Assembly (NCBI RefSeq): GCF_900110835.1
Contig: NZ_FOJG01000002.1
Location: forward strand, 434,001-498,000
DNA: 64,000 bases
Origin: Chitinophaga arvensicola
Lineage (GTDB): Bacteria; Bacteroidota; Bacteroidia; Chitinophagales; Chitinophagaceae
Direction of reading: 5' to 3'
The position numbers and the translations under genes are program-made. How positions within the stretch are numbered: position 1 is the first letter of the stretch; every line of letters starts with the position of its first letter. Shown here in pieces: positions 27,571 through 37,078 of this stretch. Below the pieces are notes generated by a model, which saw nothing but the letters and a program-made list of their open reading frames with translations, did not search any database and was not told the DNA's origin.

Positions 27571-28875
27571 TTAAGCCACCGTATTAAAGGCCTGCTCAAT
27601 ATCTCCTTTAATATCGCTGATATGCTCAATACCCAGCGAAATACGCAGTACGCCTGGCGCTACACCTGCTTTTCTTTGTTCTTCTTCGCTCAGTTGCTGG
27701 TGAGTAGTTGTAGCCGGGTGAATGATCAGCGTTTTGGAATCGCCCACGTTTGCCAGGTGATATATTAACTTTAACGCCGCTACAAATTTGTCGGCGGTTT
27801 CTTTACCACCCTTTATCTTAAAGCTCAATACGCCACCAAAACCATTCTGCAGGTACTTCTGTCCCAGTGCATGGTATTTGTTGTCCGGTAAACCGGGATA
27901 GTTCACAGATTCTACCTGCGGATGCTGTTGCAGCCATTTCGCCAGTTCCAGGGCATTGTCAACGGTGCGTTGAACACGCAGGGAAAGGGTTTCGAGGCCT
28001 TGCAGGAACAGGAAAGAGTTCTGCGGTGCGAGGGCTGGTCCCCAGCTGCGTAAGCCGGCCACACGTGCCCGGATAATGTAGGCGATGTTGCCAAACGGAC
28101 TATGAGAACCGAATACTTCCCAGAACTTCATGCCATGATAAGCTTCGTCGGGCTCACTGAACTGCGGGAATTTACCATTGCCCCAGTTATAGTTACCACC
28201 GTCTACGATGATACCGCCAATGCTGGTACCATGACCACCAATCCATTTAGTGGCTGCTTCTACTACCACATTAGCACCATGTTCCAGGGGACGCGCCAGG
28301 TAACCGGCAGCGCCAAAGGTATTATCTACTACCAGTGGTAAATCATGTTTCTTCGCAATAGCACTGATCTTTTCAAAATCAGGAATGGCAAAACCGGGAT
28401 TACCAATGGTTTCTACATAAATGGCTTTTGTTTTGTCATCGATCAGCGCTTCAAAGCTGGCCGGGTTATCAAGATCCGCAAAACGCGCTTCCACACCAAT
28501 TCTTTTAAAGCTCACTTTAAACTGGTTAAAGGTGCCCCCATACAGATAGGACGAAGTCACGAAATTATCGCCGGGTAACAGGATATTATGCAATGCAATA
28601 AACTGAGCCGCCTGACCGGATGCTACTGCCAGTGCACCTACACCACCTTCCAGTGCCGCCACGCGTTTCTCGAATACATCCGTTGTCGGGTTCATGATAC
28701 GCGTGTAAATGTTACCAAACTGTTTCAGCTGAAACAGATCCGCCGCATGTTCTGCACTGTCGAAGGTATACGAAGTGGTTTGGTAGATAGGCACTGCCGC
28801 TGCATGGGTGGAGGATTCAGGCTGATAACCTGCATGTACCTGTAAAGTGTCAAAGTGTAATGGCTTATCTGGCAT
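27571..28875 (-). CDS. metY: O-acetylhomoserine sulfhydrylase (MetY-type)
   Basis: A 434-residue Cys/Met-metabolism PLP enzyme. The PLP lysine is K210 in EAATKWIGGHGTS, and the long N- and C-terminal segments (FDTLQVHAGYQPE, HPATTTHQQLSEEEQ) are those of O-acetylhomoserine aminocarboxypropyltransferases rather than the shorter cystathionine enzymes. It makes homocysteine from O-acetylhomoserine and sulfide. A complete promoter with an inverted repeat around the -7 box lies 30-65 bp upstream, which suggests repression by a sulfur-responsive regulator. Confidence 0.93.
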   Translation of the reverse strand: MPDKPLHFDTLQVHAGYQPESSTHAAAVPIYQTTSYTFDSAEHAADLFQLKQFGNIYTRIMNPTTDVFEKRVAALEGGVGALAVASGQAAQFIALHNILLPGDNFVTSSYLYGGTFNQFKVSFKRIGVEARFADLDNPASFEALIDDKTKAIYVETIGNPGFAIPDFEKISAIAKKHDLPLVVDNTFGAAGYLARPLEHGANVVVEAATKWIGGHGTSIGGIIVDGGNYNWGNGKFPQFSEPDEAYHGMKFWEVFGSHSPFGNIAYIIRARVAGLRSWGPALAPQNSFLFLQGLETLSLRVQRTVDNALELAKWLQQHPQVESVNYPGLPDNKYHALGQKYLQNGFGGVLSFKIKGGKETADKFVAALKLIYHLANVGDSKTLIIHPATTTHQQLSEEEQRKAGVAPGVLRISLGIEHISDIKGDIEQAFNTVA

Positions 28876-28902
28876 AACCGGAAATTTTAAAGGTTTAATG
28901 TA

Positions 28903-28939
28903 AGTCTACAAATATAGTAGACTAATTGTAATAACAAAA
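28903..28939 (-). promoter_or_regulatory. metY promoter with operator around the -7 box
   Basis: On the minus strand TTTTG (28939-28935), an 18-nt spacer and an exact -7 TATATTTG (28916-28909) form a full Bacteroidota promoter. Perfect 7-bp inverted arms AGTCTAC (28903-28909 and 28917-28923 on the plus strand) flank the -7 element exactly, so a bound protein would block polymerase. Confidence 0.75.
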
Positions 28940-29013
28940 TAATTTAACAAGATTCTCACAGAAGATATAGCGATTAAATGATAATTTGTTAATTAAATAA
29001 ATATCTGACCTTC

Positions 29014-30162
29014 ATGTACTTCAGAACGGTAGCTATTTTTATCCTTTTACTGATTACCACAGCGGCAAACGCACAAACGGATACTACCTTTATTTTCCGG
29101 GTCAATCCCCAGGTAATGCCGTTGCAAAATGCCGCTGACCAGCAGAAATTGCTGGAAAGTCTGCATGGTTTTCTGATCACAAAAAACAATGACCTGTATA
29201 AAAATGATTACTGGCTGGCGTCAGACTTTGTAACTTATCCAGCACCCTATAAAGATTTATATTTTATAGAGATGAGTGAGAAGTACCATGATCCCTTTTT
29301 TTACAAGCCGGTGTTAGTGGGTATTCAGTCTTTGCCCTCGGCAGATAGTTACCTTGTGAAACTTGCTTTTATCAGCTATGGAGGCAACGAGGCTCCCGTG
29401 TTGCGCGCCATTTATAGCATTGTTGCAGTAAAAACGCCTGTAGGATTCCGGTTTAAGCAGGTATTGGCTACGCGTACCGCCAGGTGGCAAAGCAAACAGC
29501 TGGGTGAAATAAAATTCGTATATCCGATGGTGTTAAGCAGGGCGCTGATGATAAGAACTTACGGCTTTAACCAGAGTATGGCCACTCGTTTTAGTGTACC
29601 TGCCATTGCTTTTACGTTTTACAAATGTTCCGACCGGGAAGAAATGTACCGCATCCAGGGATGGGACTTTGAACCCCGCATCATGGCAGATACGACGGGC
29701 GCACTGGCAGAAGCTGAACGCCGTATTATTTTTAGTGGCAACAACAGTGAATGGTATCCGCATGAAATAGTACATCTCTATCTCCATAAATATGCAGGCA
29801 CACTTAATTACATCATGAGTGAGGGCCTTCCCACTTATCTTGGCGGCAGTGGCGAAAAAACGCTTGCCGAACATGCGAAATTACTGGCTGCTTTTTACGC
29901 AGCTCACCCGGAACGCAGCGTAACCGCTGATGTGGAAAGCGGCTATGATGCAGACCGGCAAAGCACTGTCAGCTATGTGGTAGGCGGTATCATTTCCCAG
30001 TTGGTAGATGAGAAATATGGTATGAAAGGAATAGAGAAATTATTGACAGCCGGTAAACAATACAACGATTTTTACAGTTCTGTAAAGGAGCTGCTGGGAG
30101 TAGACAAGAACGGCTTCAATGATTTTATCCGCCGGCAATTTGCGCTATATGACAAAAAATAA
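29014..30162 (+). CDS. Secreted HEXXH protein, putative gluzincin metallopeptidase
   Basis: This 382-residue protein has a signal peptide ending at NANAQT-like TTAANAQT and no obvious family in its first 230 residues. The C-terminal part holds HEIVH (H250, E251, H254) and a glutamate at E270 in SEGLPTYLGG, 16 residues after the second His. That is the spacing expected for a zinc gluzincin of the peptidase MA type. It may be a periplasmic protease or an inactive relative. It is transcribed toward the RNA-repair operon but separated from it by 57 bp containing an inverted repeat. Confidence 0.65.
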   Translation: MYFRTVAIFILLLITTAANAQTDTTFIFRVNPQVMPLQNAADQQKLLESLHGFLITKNNDLYKNDYWLASDFVTYPAPYKDLYFIEMSEKYHDPFFYKPVLVGIQSLPSADSYLVKLAFISYGGNEAPVLRAIYSIVAVKTPVGFRFKQVLATRTARWQSKQLGEIKFVYPMVLSRALMIRTYGFNQSMATRFSVPAIAFTFYKCSDREEMYRIQGWDFEPRIMADTTGALAEAERRIIFSGNNSEWYPHEIVHLYLHKYAGTLNYIMSEGLPTYLGGSGEKTLAEHAKLLAAFYAAHPERSVTADVESGYDADRQSTVSYVVGGIISQLVDEKYGMKGIEKLLTAGKQYNDFYSSVKELLGVDKNGFNDFIRRQFALYDKK

Positions 30163-30190
30163 TATCTTCACAGACAGATTTATAAAAAGC

Positions 30191-30210
30191 GTGTTTCCGA
30201 AAAGAAACAC
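30191..30210 (+). repeat. Inverted repeat before the RNA-repair operon
   Basis: Perfect 7-bp arms GTGTTTC and GAAACAC with a CGAAAA spacer lie 9 bp upstream of the hen1 ATG. No T-run follows it, so an operator or leader hairpin is more likely than a terminator. Confidence 0.5.
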
Positions 30211-30219
30211 AGTTAACCG

Positions 30220-31587
30220 ATGTTATTAACTATTACGACTAAACGTTACCCCGCCACTGATCTTGGCTACCTGCTGCACAAACATCCCGCTAAAGTACAA
30301 ACCGTGGCATTGACAGCCGGTAGTGCGCACATTTTTTATCCGGAAGCAACCGACCAGTCCTGTACAGCCGCCTTATTGCTGGATGTGGATCCGGTAAGAC
30401 TGGTACGAGGCAATGGCAAGGGCCATGATTTTGCGCTGGAACAGTATGTAAATGACCGTCCCTATGTGGCCTCGTCATTTATGAGTAATGCCATTTCACA
30501 GGCTTATTCTACGGCCATGAATGGCCGGTGTAAAGACAAACCGCACCTGGTAGATGAAGCTATCCCGTTTGAAATTGTATTGTCCGTTTTACCGGTCAAG
30601 GGCGGAGAGCCGCTGCTGCGACAGTTTTTTGAACCACTGGGATATGAAGTTGCTGTGCAATCGTACGCACTGGATGAACAGTACCCGGAATGGGGCCTGA
30701 GCCGCTACTTTCATGTAACGCTGCGTCATACCCTGCCGCTGAAAACAATCTTGCGACAGCTGTATATTCTCATTCCTGTGTGTGATAACGACAAACATTA
30801 CTTTGTTGGAGATCACGAAATTGAGAAGCTGATGGAGAAAGGCGCCGGATGGCTGGATACGCATCCTGCCAAAGAACTGATCACCCGTCGCTATCTGCGG
30901 AACATTGCGCCACTGGCCAAACAGGCATTGGCATTGATCATGAAGGAAGAAGACCTGCCGGTAGCAGAGAAAGAATCAAAGGAGAAAGTACGGCTGCATG
31001 ATCTGCGCTTACTAACGGTGAGGGATATACTCCTGGAAGAAAAAATAAGTACAGTAGTGGATCTGGGTTGTGGAGAAGGAAAGTTACTCCGCTTGCTGAT
31101 GGAAAAAGCCGCCTTCAAAAAGATCCTGGGAATGGATGTGAGTTACCATGCGCTGGAAATTGCGCGGGACAAACTGAAACCGGATCGTTTGCCGGAAATG
31201 CAAAGAAACCGTATTCAGCTGATCCATGGCTCACTGACCTACCGGGATAAACGCCTGGCAGGTTTTGAAGCAGGGGTGCTGGTGGAGGTAATCGAACACC
31301 TGGACGAACCCCGCCTCGCCGCCCTGGAAAAAGTAGTGTTTGAGTACGCCCGGCCGCAAACTGTGATTATTACCACTGTTAACGCCGAATATAATGTGCG
31401 GTACGAAAAGCTTACTGCCGGGACATTCCGTCACAGCGACCACCGTTTTGAATGGACCCGGGCAGAATTTACCGCCTGGGGTAATCGTGTAGCCGAACAA
31501 TTTGGCTATATTGTAACCTATCAGCCTCTGGGAGAAACAGATGAATTGTTGGGTGGACCCAGCCAGCTGGCACTTTTTAAAAGATAA
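30220..31587 (+). CDS. hen1: 3'-terminal RNA ribose 2'-O-methyltransferase Hen1
   Basis: This 455-residue protein matches bacterial Hen1, which adds a 2'-O-methyl mark to the 3' end of RNA at a break so that it cannot be recleaved after repair. It has the long bacterial N-terminal domain (residues 1-240, LLTITTKRYPATDLGYLLHK). The methyltransferase domain contains the SAM loop DLGCGEGKLL (281-290) and metal-site residues E356, E359 and H360 (EVIEH), with a further His in FRHSDHRFEW. It starts a four-gene operon ending in pnkp. Confidence 0.95.
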   Translation: MLLTITTKRYPATDLGYLLHKHPAKVQTVALTAGSAHIFYPEATDQSCTAALLLDVDPVRLVRGNGKGHDFALEQYVNDRPYVASSFMSNAISQAYSTAMNGRCKDKPHLVDEAIPFEIVLSVLPVKGGEPLLRQFFEPLGYEVAVQSYALDEQYPEWGLSRYFHVTLRHTLPLKTILRQLYILIPVCDNDKHYFVGDHEIEKLMEKGAGWLDTHPAKELITRRYLRNIAPLAKQALALIMKEEDLPVAEKESKEKVRLHDLRLLTVRDILLEEKISTVVDLGCGEGKLLRLLMEKAAFKKILGMDVSYHALEIARDKLKPDRLPEMQRNRIQLIHGSLTYRDKRLAGFEAGVLVEVIEHLDEPRLAALEKVVFEYARPQTVIITTVNAEYNVRYEKLTAGTFRHSDHRFEWTRAEFTAWGNRVAEQFGYIVTYQPLGETDELLGGPSQLALFKR

Positions 31588-31590
31588 TTT

Positions 31591-32352
31591 ATGCGCGACA
31601 CTATTCTGCAAAAAATAAAGGAACTGGAAGAAGAACACCAGGTAAATGTATTGTATGCCTGTGAATCGGGAAGCCGGGCCTGGGGCTTTGCTTCACCCGA
31701 CAGCGATTTCGACGTGCGCTATATTTATGCGCGTCACAGGGATAGCTACCTGAGTATCACGGAGCCACGGGATGTGATTGAATTACCGGTGGACGAAGTA
31801 CTGGATGTCAGCGGCTGGGATATCCGTAAAGGATTGCAGCTGTTTCTTAAATCCAATGCTCCGTTATACGAATGGCTGCAATCGCCTATCGTTTATAAAG
31901 AGGAAACTGATTTCAAACAAACCCTCAACGGTTTGATGGAAAAGTATTTCTCGCCACGCTCGGGTTGTCATCATTACCTGTCCATGGCGTACAATGTTTT
32001 CACCAATGAACTGCAGGGAACAGAGATCAAGCTGAAGAAATACTTCTATGTATTACGCCCTATGCTGGCCTGTCAGTGGATCCTGGCAGGGAAAGGTGTG
32101 CCGCCTATGGAGCTGGCGCCTCTGCGTACCCTGATCACAGATCCCGCTATACAGGCTGCGATAGACAAACTGCTGGAACAGAAAGCGCAGGCCGACGAGC
32201 AAGCTGCCATTGCTCCGGTAGCTATTTTGCACGAATGGATGGCACTGACCCTGGAAGAATGTAAACTGCAGGCGGCAGAATTACCGGCCATCCGGAATGA
32301 AACCGCCGAACTGGATGCACTTTTCAGGAAATATATATCGTATGACTTTTGA
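31591..32352 (+). CDS. RlaP-like nucleotidyltransferase, first copy
   Basis: A 253-residue protein of the DNA polymerase beta superfamily. The nucleotidyltransferase core is GSRAWGFASPDSDFDVR, with the GS loop and two catalytic-type carboxylates (D-x-D in DFD). It resembles RlaP-type proteins repeatedly found with bacterial Pnkp/Hen1 RNA repair genes. The substrate is unknown; nucleotide addition to RNA ends is a reasonable guess. It starts 3 nt after the hen1 stop and overlaps the next gene by 11 nt. Confidence 0.85.
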   Translation: MRDTILQKIKELEEEHQVNVLYACESGSRAWGFASPDSDFDVRYIYARHRDSYLSITEPRDVIELPVDEVLDVSGWDIRKGLQLFLKSNAPLYEWLQSPIVYKEETDFKQTLNGLMEKYFSPRSGCHHYLSMAYNVFTNELQGTEIKLKKYFYVLRPMLACQWILAGKGVPPMELAPLRTLITDPAIQAAIDKLLEQKAQADEQAAIAPVAILHEWMALTLEECKLQAAELPAIRNETAELDALFRKYISYDF

Positions 32353-33418
32353 ATCACTGCAACAGCAAAGGGAATACCTGCTGCTGGAATGTATCAGCGG
32401 TAGTAAAGCCTATAACCTGCAGGTACCCACTTCTGATACCGATATCAAAGGTGTATTCATATTGCCCCCGTCAGAGCTGTATGGCATGACCTATACACCC
32501 CAGGTAGCCAATGAAAGCAACGACGAAGTATACTTTGAAATAAAGCGTTTCCTGGAGCTGCTGGAGAAAAATAACCCCAATATCCTGGAGTTACTGAGCA
32601 CCACCGATCGCAATCTACTGTTCCGGCATCCGCTGATGGACCTGATTCAACCAGGTGATTTCCTGTCGAAGTTATGCCTGGATACCTTTGCGGGTTACGC
32701 CAAAACACAGATAAAGAAAGCAAAAGGGCTGAATAAGAAGATCAACCAGTCGCACGGTCCGGAACGGAAAGACGTATTCGAGTTTTGTTACGTGGTTGCC
32801 GGCGGCCATAGCGTTCCATTACGGGAATGGCTGCACGAAAAGCAGCTCCGGCATCAGGACTGCGGACTCGCAAAGCTCGACCACTTCCGCGATGTGTATG
32901 CTTTGTATCATACCAGCCAGTTTGAACCAGGTACTTTTTTCAGGGGCATCTTTTCCGGACCGGAGGCCAATGATGTACAATTGAGCCCCATTCCCAAAGG
33001 AGTAGCGCCGCTGACCATCATGCAGTTTAACAAAGACGGCTATACGGTGTATTGCAAAGACTTTGCAGCTTACTGGGAATGGGTGGCGCTCCGTAATGAA
33101 GCCCGCTACGAACACAATAAAGAACTGGGCGCGGACTACGACAGTAAACACATGATGCATACCTTCCGTTTGTTAACCATGGCAGAAGAAATTGCATTGT
33201 ATAAAGAAGTCCGCGTATACCGCCACGACCGCGATTTCCTGCTGCGCATCCGCAATGGAGCATTCACTTACGATGAACTGCTGGAAATGGCTACCCAAAA
33301 ATTATATGACATGGAACAGTTGTATGCGGCGTCAGATCTTCCGGATCATCCGGAACCTGCGTTGGCAGACTCCCTGTTAATCAGAATAAGAGAGGAATTT
33401 TATGTCCCGAAGAAATAG
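32342..33418 (+). CDS. RlaP-like nucleotidyltransferase, second copy
   Basis: A 358-residue paralogue of the preceding protein, with core GSKAYNLQVPTSDTDIKG keeping the GS loop and the D-x-D carboxylates, but with an added C-terminal half. The start at 32342 (MTFESLQQQREYLLLE) is chosen because homologous residues begin there and it overlaps the preceding gene by 11 nt; an upstream ATG at 32297 would lie deeper in that gene. It overlaps pnkp by 17 nt, so all four genes are tightly coupled. Confidence 0.85.
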   Translation: MTFESLQQQREYLLLECISGSKAYNLQVPTSDTDIKGVFILPPSELYGMTYTPQVANESNDEVYFEIKRFLELLEKNNPNILELLSTTDRNLLFRHPLMDLIQPGDFLSKLCLDTFAGYAKTQIKKAKGLNKKINQSHGPERKDVFEFCYVVAGGHSVPLREWLHEKQLRHQDCGLAKLDHFRDVYALYHTSQFEPGTFFRGIFSGPEANDVQLSPIPKGVAPLTIMQFNKDGYTVYCKDFAAYWEWVALRNEARYEHNKELGADYDSKHMMHTFRLLTMAEEIALYKEVRVYRHDRDFLLRIRNGAFTYDELLEMATQKLYDMEQLYAASDLPDHPEPALADSLLIRIREEFYVPKK

Positions 33419-36005
33419 AAAATTATCACATATCTCCATACCGGAATTATCACTGGTGATGTTGATCGGTCCATCCGGTGCCGGTAAATCCACGTTTGCC
33501 CGTCAGTTTTTTAAACCCACGGAAATTATTTCGTCAGATGTATGTCGCGGTTTAATCAGCGATGATGAAAACAACCAGGCCGTTTCCGCCGATGCTTTTG
33601 AAGTCGTTCGTTTCATCGCGGCAAAGCGCCTGAAGCTCGGATTACTCACCGTTATAGATGCTACCAACGTACAACCGGAATCCCGTAAGGAATGGATAAA
33701 ACTGGCGCGTGAATATCATGTACTGCCCGTAGCTATTGTGTTGAACATGGCGGAGAAAGTATGCCAGGAAAGGAATACTTTGCGTGCCGACCGGAACTTC
33801 GGTTCCCACGTAATTCCGCAGCAGATAGCACAACTGAGACGCGGCATCCGCTACCTGCGCGAAGAGGGCTTCCGTCATGTGTTTGAACTGCACTCCCCGG
33901 AAGACGTGGCACAGCTGGAAACCATTACCCGCACCCCTTTATACAATAATAAAAAAGACGAACACGGTCCTTTTGATATCATCGGAGATGTGCATGGGTG
34001 TTATGATGAGCTGTGCACCTTGCTGGACACACTGGGTTACCAGGTAGATAAGGAAAAGGCGACGCTCATCAGCGCCCCGGTGACAACTAACGCCGAAGGA
34101 TATACGCGTTTCCGCAAACCCGTTTTTGTGGGCGACCTGGTAGATCGTGGACCCAAATCACCACAGGTATTGCGTCTGGTCATGAATATGGTGGGCAATG
34201 GGCTTGCGCTGTGCGTGCCCGGTAACCACGATGCCAAGCTGCTGCGCTATCTGAATGGAAAAAATGTACAGCTCCGGCATGGTCTGGAACAAACCGTAGC
34301 GCAACTGGCTGGTGAAACCCCGGAATTCCTGGAGTCAGTGAAACTGTTCCTGGATGGTCTCGTCAGCCATTATGTGCTCGACGATGGAAAACTGGTGGTA
34401 GCACACGCTGGCCTGAAGGAAAGTATGCAGGGCCGTGGCTCCGGTGGTGTAAGGGAGTTCTGTATGTATGGGGAAACCACGGGCGAAACAGATGAATTTG
34501 GCTTGCCGGTTCGCTACAACTGGGCGCTGGAATACAAAGGCAAGGCAATGGTGGTGTATGGCCATACGCCCGTACCGGAAGCCACCTGGTTAAATAATAC
34601 CATTGATATAGATACGGGTTGTGTGTTCGGTGCATCCCTGACGGCTCTCCGCTACCCGGAGAGAGCGTTGGTATCTGTGCCTGCACTGGAACAATATGCC
34701 GTGCCCGCACGTCCTATTGGCTATAATGCCGCCAGTGTGCTGAGCATACAGCAACAATACGATCATGTACTGGACATCGAAGACTTTACCGGCAGGCAAA
34801 GACTGGAAACACGTTATGGGCATCCCATTACCATCCGTGAAGAAAACAGTATTGCTGCGCTGGAAGTGATGAGTCGTTTTGCCATCAATCCTAAATGGCT
34901 GATCTATCTGCCACCTACGATGTCGCCTGCTGAAACCAGCCAGGCGGCAGGAATGCTGGAGCATCCGGCAGAAGGGTTGCAGTATTTCAGAGAGACAGGT
35001 ATTACGAAGGTTATTTGCGAAGAAAAGCACATGGGCTCCCGTGCGGTGGTAATTGTATGTAAAGATGAATCAGTGGCGGTGAACCGCTTCGGCGTTGAGG
35101 GGGAAGGTAACGGGGTGGTATATACGAGAACCGGCCGTCCTTTTTTTACAGAGAAGGAAATGGAGCAGGTTTTCATCTCCCGTATCAATAACGCCCTGAT
35201 CAGCACCGGCTTTTATGATACATTCGAAACAGACTGGGTATGCCTGGATGCAGAACTGATGCCCTGGAGCGCGAAGGCGCAGGCATTACTGCAAAACCAA
35301 TATGCCGCCGTAGGTACAGCAGCATCGCAGGCGTTGCCGGTAGTAGTGGATGCGCTGCAACAGGCTGTCAAACACAATGTACCGGCAGAAGCCTTATTGG
35401 AAAAATATACCCGCCGCCTGGAACAGGCAGGTAATTATGTGAAAGCATACCGCCAGTATTGCTGGCCGGTAAATTCCCTGGACGATTACAAATTGGCGCC
35501 TTTTCATATTATGGCCACGGAAGGAAGAACGTATTTCGATAAGGACCATGAATGGCATATGTCTGCCATAAAAAATATATGCGCGGGCGATGAACAATTG
35601 TTACTGGCTACGCCTTATCTGATCGTGGAAACAGGGAACGAAGCCAGTGAAAAAGAAGCGATCAGCTGGTGGGAACGTCTTACCGCAGCGGGAGGAGAGG
35701 GCATGGTCATCAAGCCGTTTCATTTCGTTTCAAAAGATGAGAAAGGCCTGGTACAGCCAGCCGTTAAGATCAGAGGTAAAGAATACCTGCGTATCATTTA
35801 TGGTCCTGAATATGATGCACCGGAAAACCTGGAACGTTTACGCGGTCGTAAGCTGTCAGGGAAACGCTCCCTGGCATTGCGCGAATTCTCATTGGGCCTG
35901 GAGGGCCTGGAACGTTTTGTAAATAAAGCGCCTTTGCAGCTGGTACATCAGTGTGTATTTGGTATTTTAGCATTAGAGAGTGAGCCGGTAGATCCACGGT
36001 TGTAA
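33402..36005 (+). CDS. pnkp: Bacterial polynucleotide kinase-phosphatase (RNA end-healing and ligase-like enzyme)
   Basis: An 867-residue three-domain enzyme, near the usual length of bacterial Pnkp. Residues 1-170 are a 5'-OH kinase with P-loop GPSGAGKST (K29). Residues about 190-430 are a calcineurin-type 2',3' phosphatase with DIIGDVHG, GDLVDRG and GNHD. Residues about 470-867 are a ligase-like adenylyltransferase with candidate nucleophile K542 (EKHMGSR) and GGEGMVIKP. With Hen1 it repairs RNA cut by ribotoxins. It is the last gene of the operon. Confidence 0.97.
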   Translation: MSRRNRKLSHISIPELSLVMLIGPSGAGKSTFARQFFKPTEIISSDVCRGLISDDENNQAVSADAFEVVRFIAAKRLKLGLLTVIDATNVQPESRKEWIKLAREYHVLPVAIVLNMAEKVCQERNTLRADRNFGSHVIPQQIAQLRRGIRYLREEGFRHVFELHSPEDVAQLETITRTPLYNNKKDEHGPFDIIGDVHGCYDELCTLLDTLGYQVDKEKATLISAPVTTNAEGYTRFRKPVFVGDLVDRGPKSPQVLRLVMNMVGNGLALCVPGNHDAKLLRYLNGKNVQLRHGLEQTVAQLAGETPEFLESVKLFLDGLVSHYVLDDGKLVVAHAGLKESMQGRGSGGVREFCMYGETTGETDEFGLPVRYNWALEYKGKAMVVYGHTPVPEATWLNNTIDIDTGCVFGASLTALRYPERALVSVPALEQYAVPARPIGYNAASVLSIQQQYDHVLDIEDFTGRQRLETRYGHPITIREENSIAALEVMSRFAINPKWLIYLPPTMSPAETSQAAGMLEHPAEGLQYFRETGITKVICEEKHMGSRAVVIVCKDESVAVNRFGVEGEGNGVVYTRTGRPFFTEKEMEQVFISRINNALISTGFYDTFETDWVCLDAELMPWSAKAQALLQNQYAAVGTAASQALPVVVDALQQAVKHNVPAEALLEKYTRRLEQAGNYVKAYRQYCWPVNSLDDYKLAPFHIMATEGRTYFDKDHEWHMSAIKNICAGDEQLLLATPYLIVETGNEASEKEAISWWERLTAAGGEGMVIKPFHFVSKDEKGLVQPAVKIRGKEYLRIIYGPEYDAPENLERLRGRKLSGKRSLALREFSLGLEGLERFVNKAPLQLVHQCVFGILALESEPVDPRL

Positions 36006-36072
36006 CAGCAATAGTGGTTTGCCGGCCAACCGGAAACTATGACAACATCTTTCTACAATAAAAAACAGCATT

Positions 36073-37023
36073 ATGAAAGCCGTAGCCGTATCAAAGTTTA
36101 AAGACATTCCTGTGGTGATGGATCTGCCGAAACCGGCGCTGCGTCCGGGAACCGTCCTGATCAAGGTAGCCGCCGCCGGCATTAATCCATTCGACTGGAA
36201 AATGATTGATGGCATTATGGACGACGGAAAAACCAAACATAATTTTCCACTGATCATGGGCGTAGATGGCGCCGGTACGGTAGAAGAAGTAGGGGAGGGC
36301 GTTACCCGCTTTAAGGTGGGCGACAAGATCTACGGGCAGTTTATTCATTCTCCTATTGGTGAAGGATCTTATGCAGAATACGCCATTGTACCTGAGAAAT
36401 CAGGCATTACCAAAGCGCCCACCAGTCTCAGTGCAGTGGAAGCTGCCGCAGTGCCTACGGCAGGTATGACGGCCCAGCAATTGCTGGATAAACTGGATCT
36501 GCAGGAAGGCGATACCTTGCTGATCAATGGCGCTACCGGCGGTGTAGGCTCCTTTGCCACACAACTTGCTACAGCGCAGGGGATCGAGGTAATTGCCACC
36601 GTATCCGACAGTGAGGGTGCCGCGCGCATGAAACAACTGGGTGCAGCCGTAACCATTAACTATAAGGATGCTCCTTTGGCAGCGCAGGTAAAAACAAAAT
36701 ACCCGGAAGGTATAGATGGATTGATAGACCTGGTCAGTGATGGAAAGGGATTTGTAGCCAACCTGGATTTGTTGAAACCAGGTGCAGGTGCATTGACTAC
36801 CGTTTTTGTAGCTGATGAGGAAGCCATGAAAGCAAAAAATATTCGCGGAGGTAACTTTGAAACGCAGGGCAGTGCCGCATCCCTGGATACTTTAACTTTA
36901 GCGATAGATCGCGGGGCCCTCACTATTCCGGTAGAAAATAAAATAAAACTGGAAGATGTACCGGCGGCCATTGCATTGAGCCGTCAGGCAAAAGGGAAAG
37001 GGAAAACGGTGATCGTTATCTGA
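36073..37023 (+). CDS. NADP-dependent MDR oxidoreductase (quinone-reductase-like)
   Basis: A 316-residue medium-chain dehydrogenase/reductase without the structural zinc cysteines, so of the quinone oxidoreductase type. It has GINPFDWKMIDG near the N-terminus, a GATGGVGSFATQLA nucleotide loop and the C-terminal IALSRQAKGKGKTVIVI. It would reduce quinones or enones with NADPH. It begins 67 bp after pnkp but has its own terminator and looks like an independent gene. Confidence 0.9.
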   Translation: MKAVAVSKFKDIPVVMDLPKPALRPGTVLIKVAAAGINPFDWKMIDGIMDDGKTKHNFPLIMGVDGAGTVEEVGEGVTRFKVGDKIYGQFIHSPIGEGSYAEYAIVPEKSGITKAPTSLSAVEAAAVPTAGMTAQQLLDKLDLQEGDTLLINGATGGVGSFATQLATAQGIEVIATVSDSEGAARMKQLGAAVTINYKDAPLAAQVKTKYPEGIDGLIDLVSDGKGFVANLDLLKPGAGALTTVFVADEEAMKAKNIRGGNFETQGSAASLDTLTLAIDRGALTIPVENKIKLEDVPAAIALSRQAKGKGKTVIVI

Positions 37024-37030
37024 TTGATAA

Positions 37031-37071
37031 AGGCTATTGTGTGGTAAGCATAGCTCACCGCACAATAGCCT
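37031..37071. terminator. Convergent terminator hairpin
   Basis: Arms 37031-37041 and 37061-37071 pair perfectly over 11 bp, between the convergent MDR and manA genes; the T-tract is weak. Confidence 0.65.
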
Positions 37072-37078
37072 GCTGTAA

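Noticed and set aside
28876..29013. SAM riboswitch upstream of metY
   Set aside because: No multi-helix aptamer is seen; the region is instead a promoter with an inverted repeat around the -7 box.
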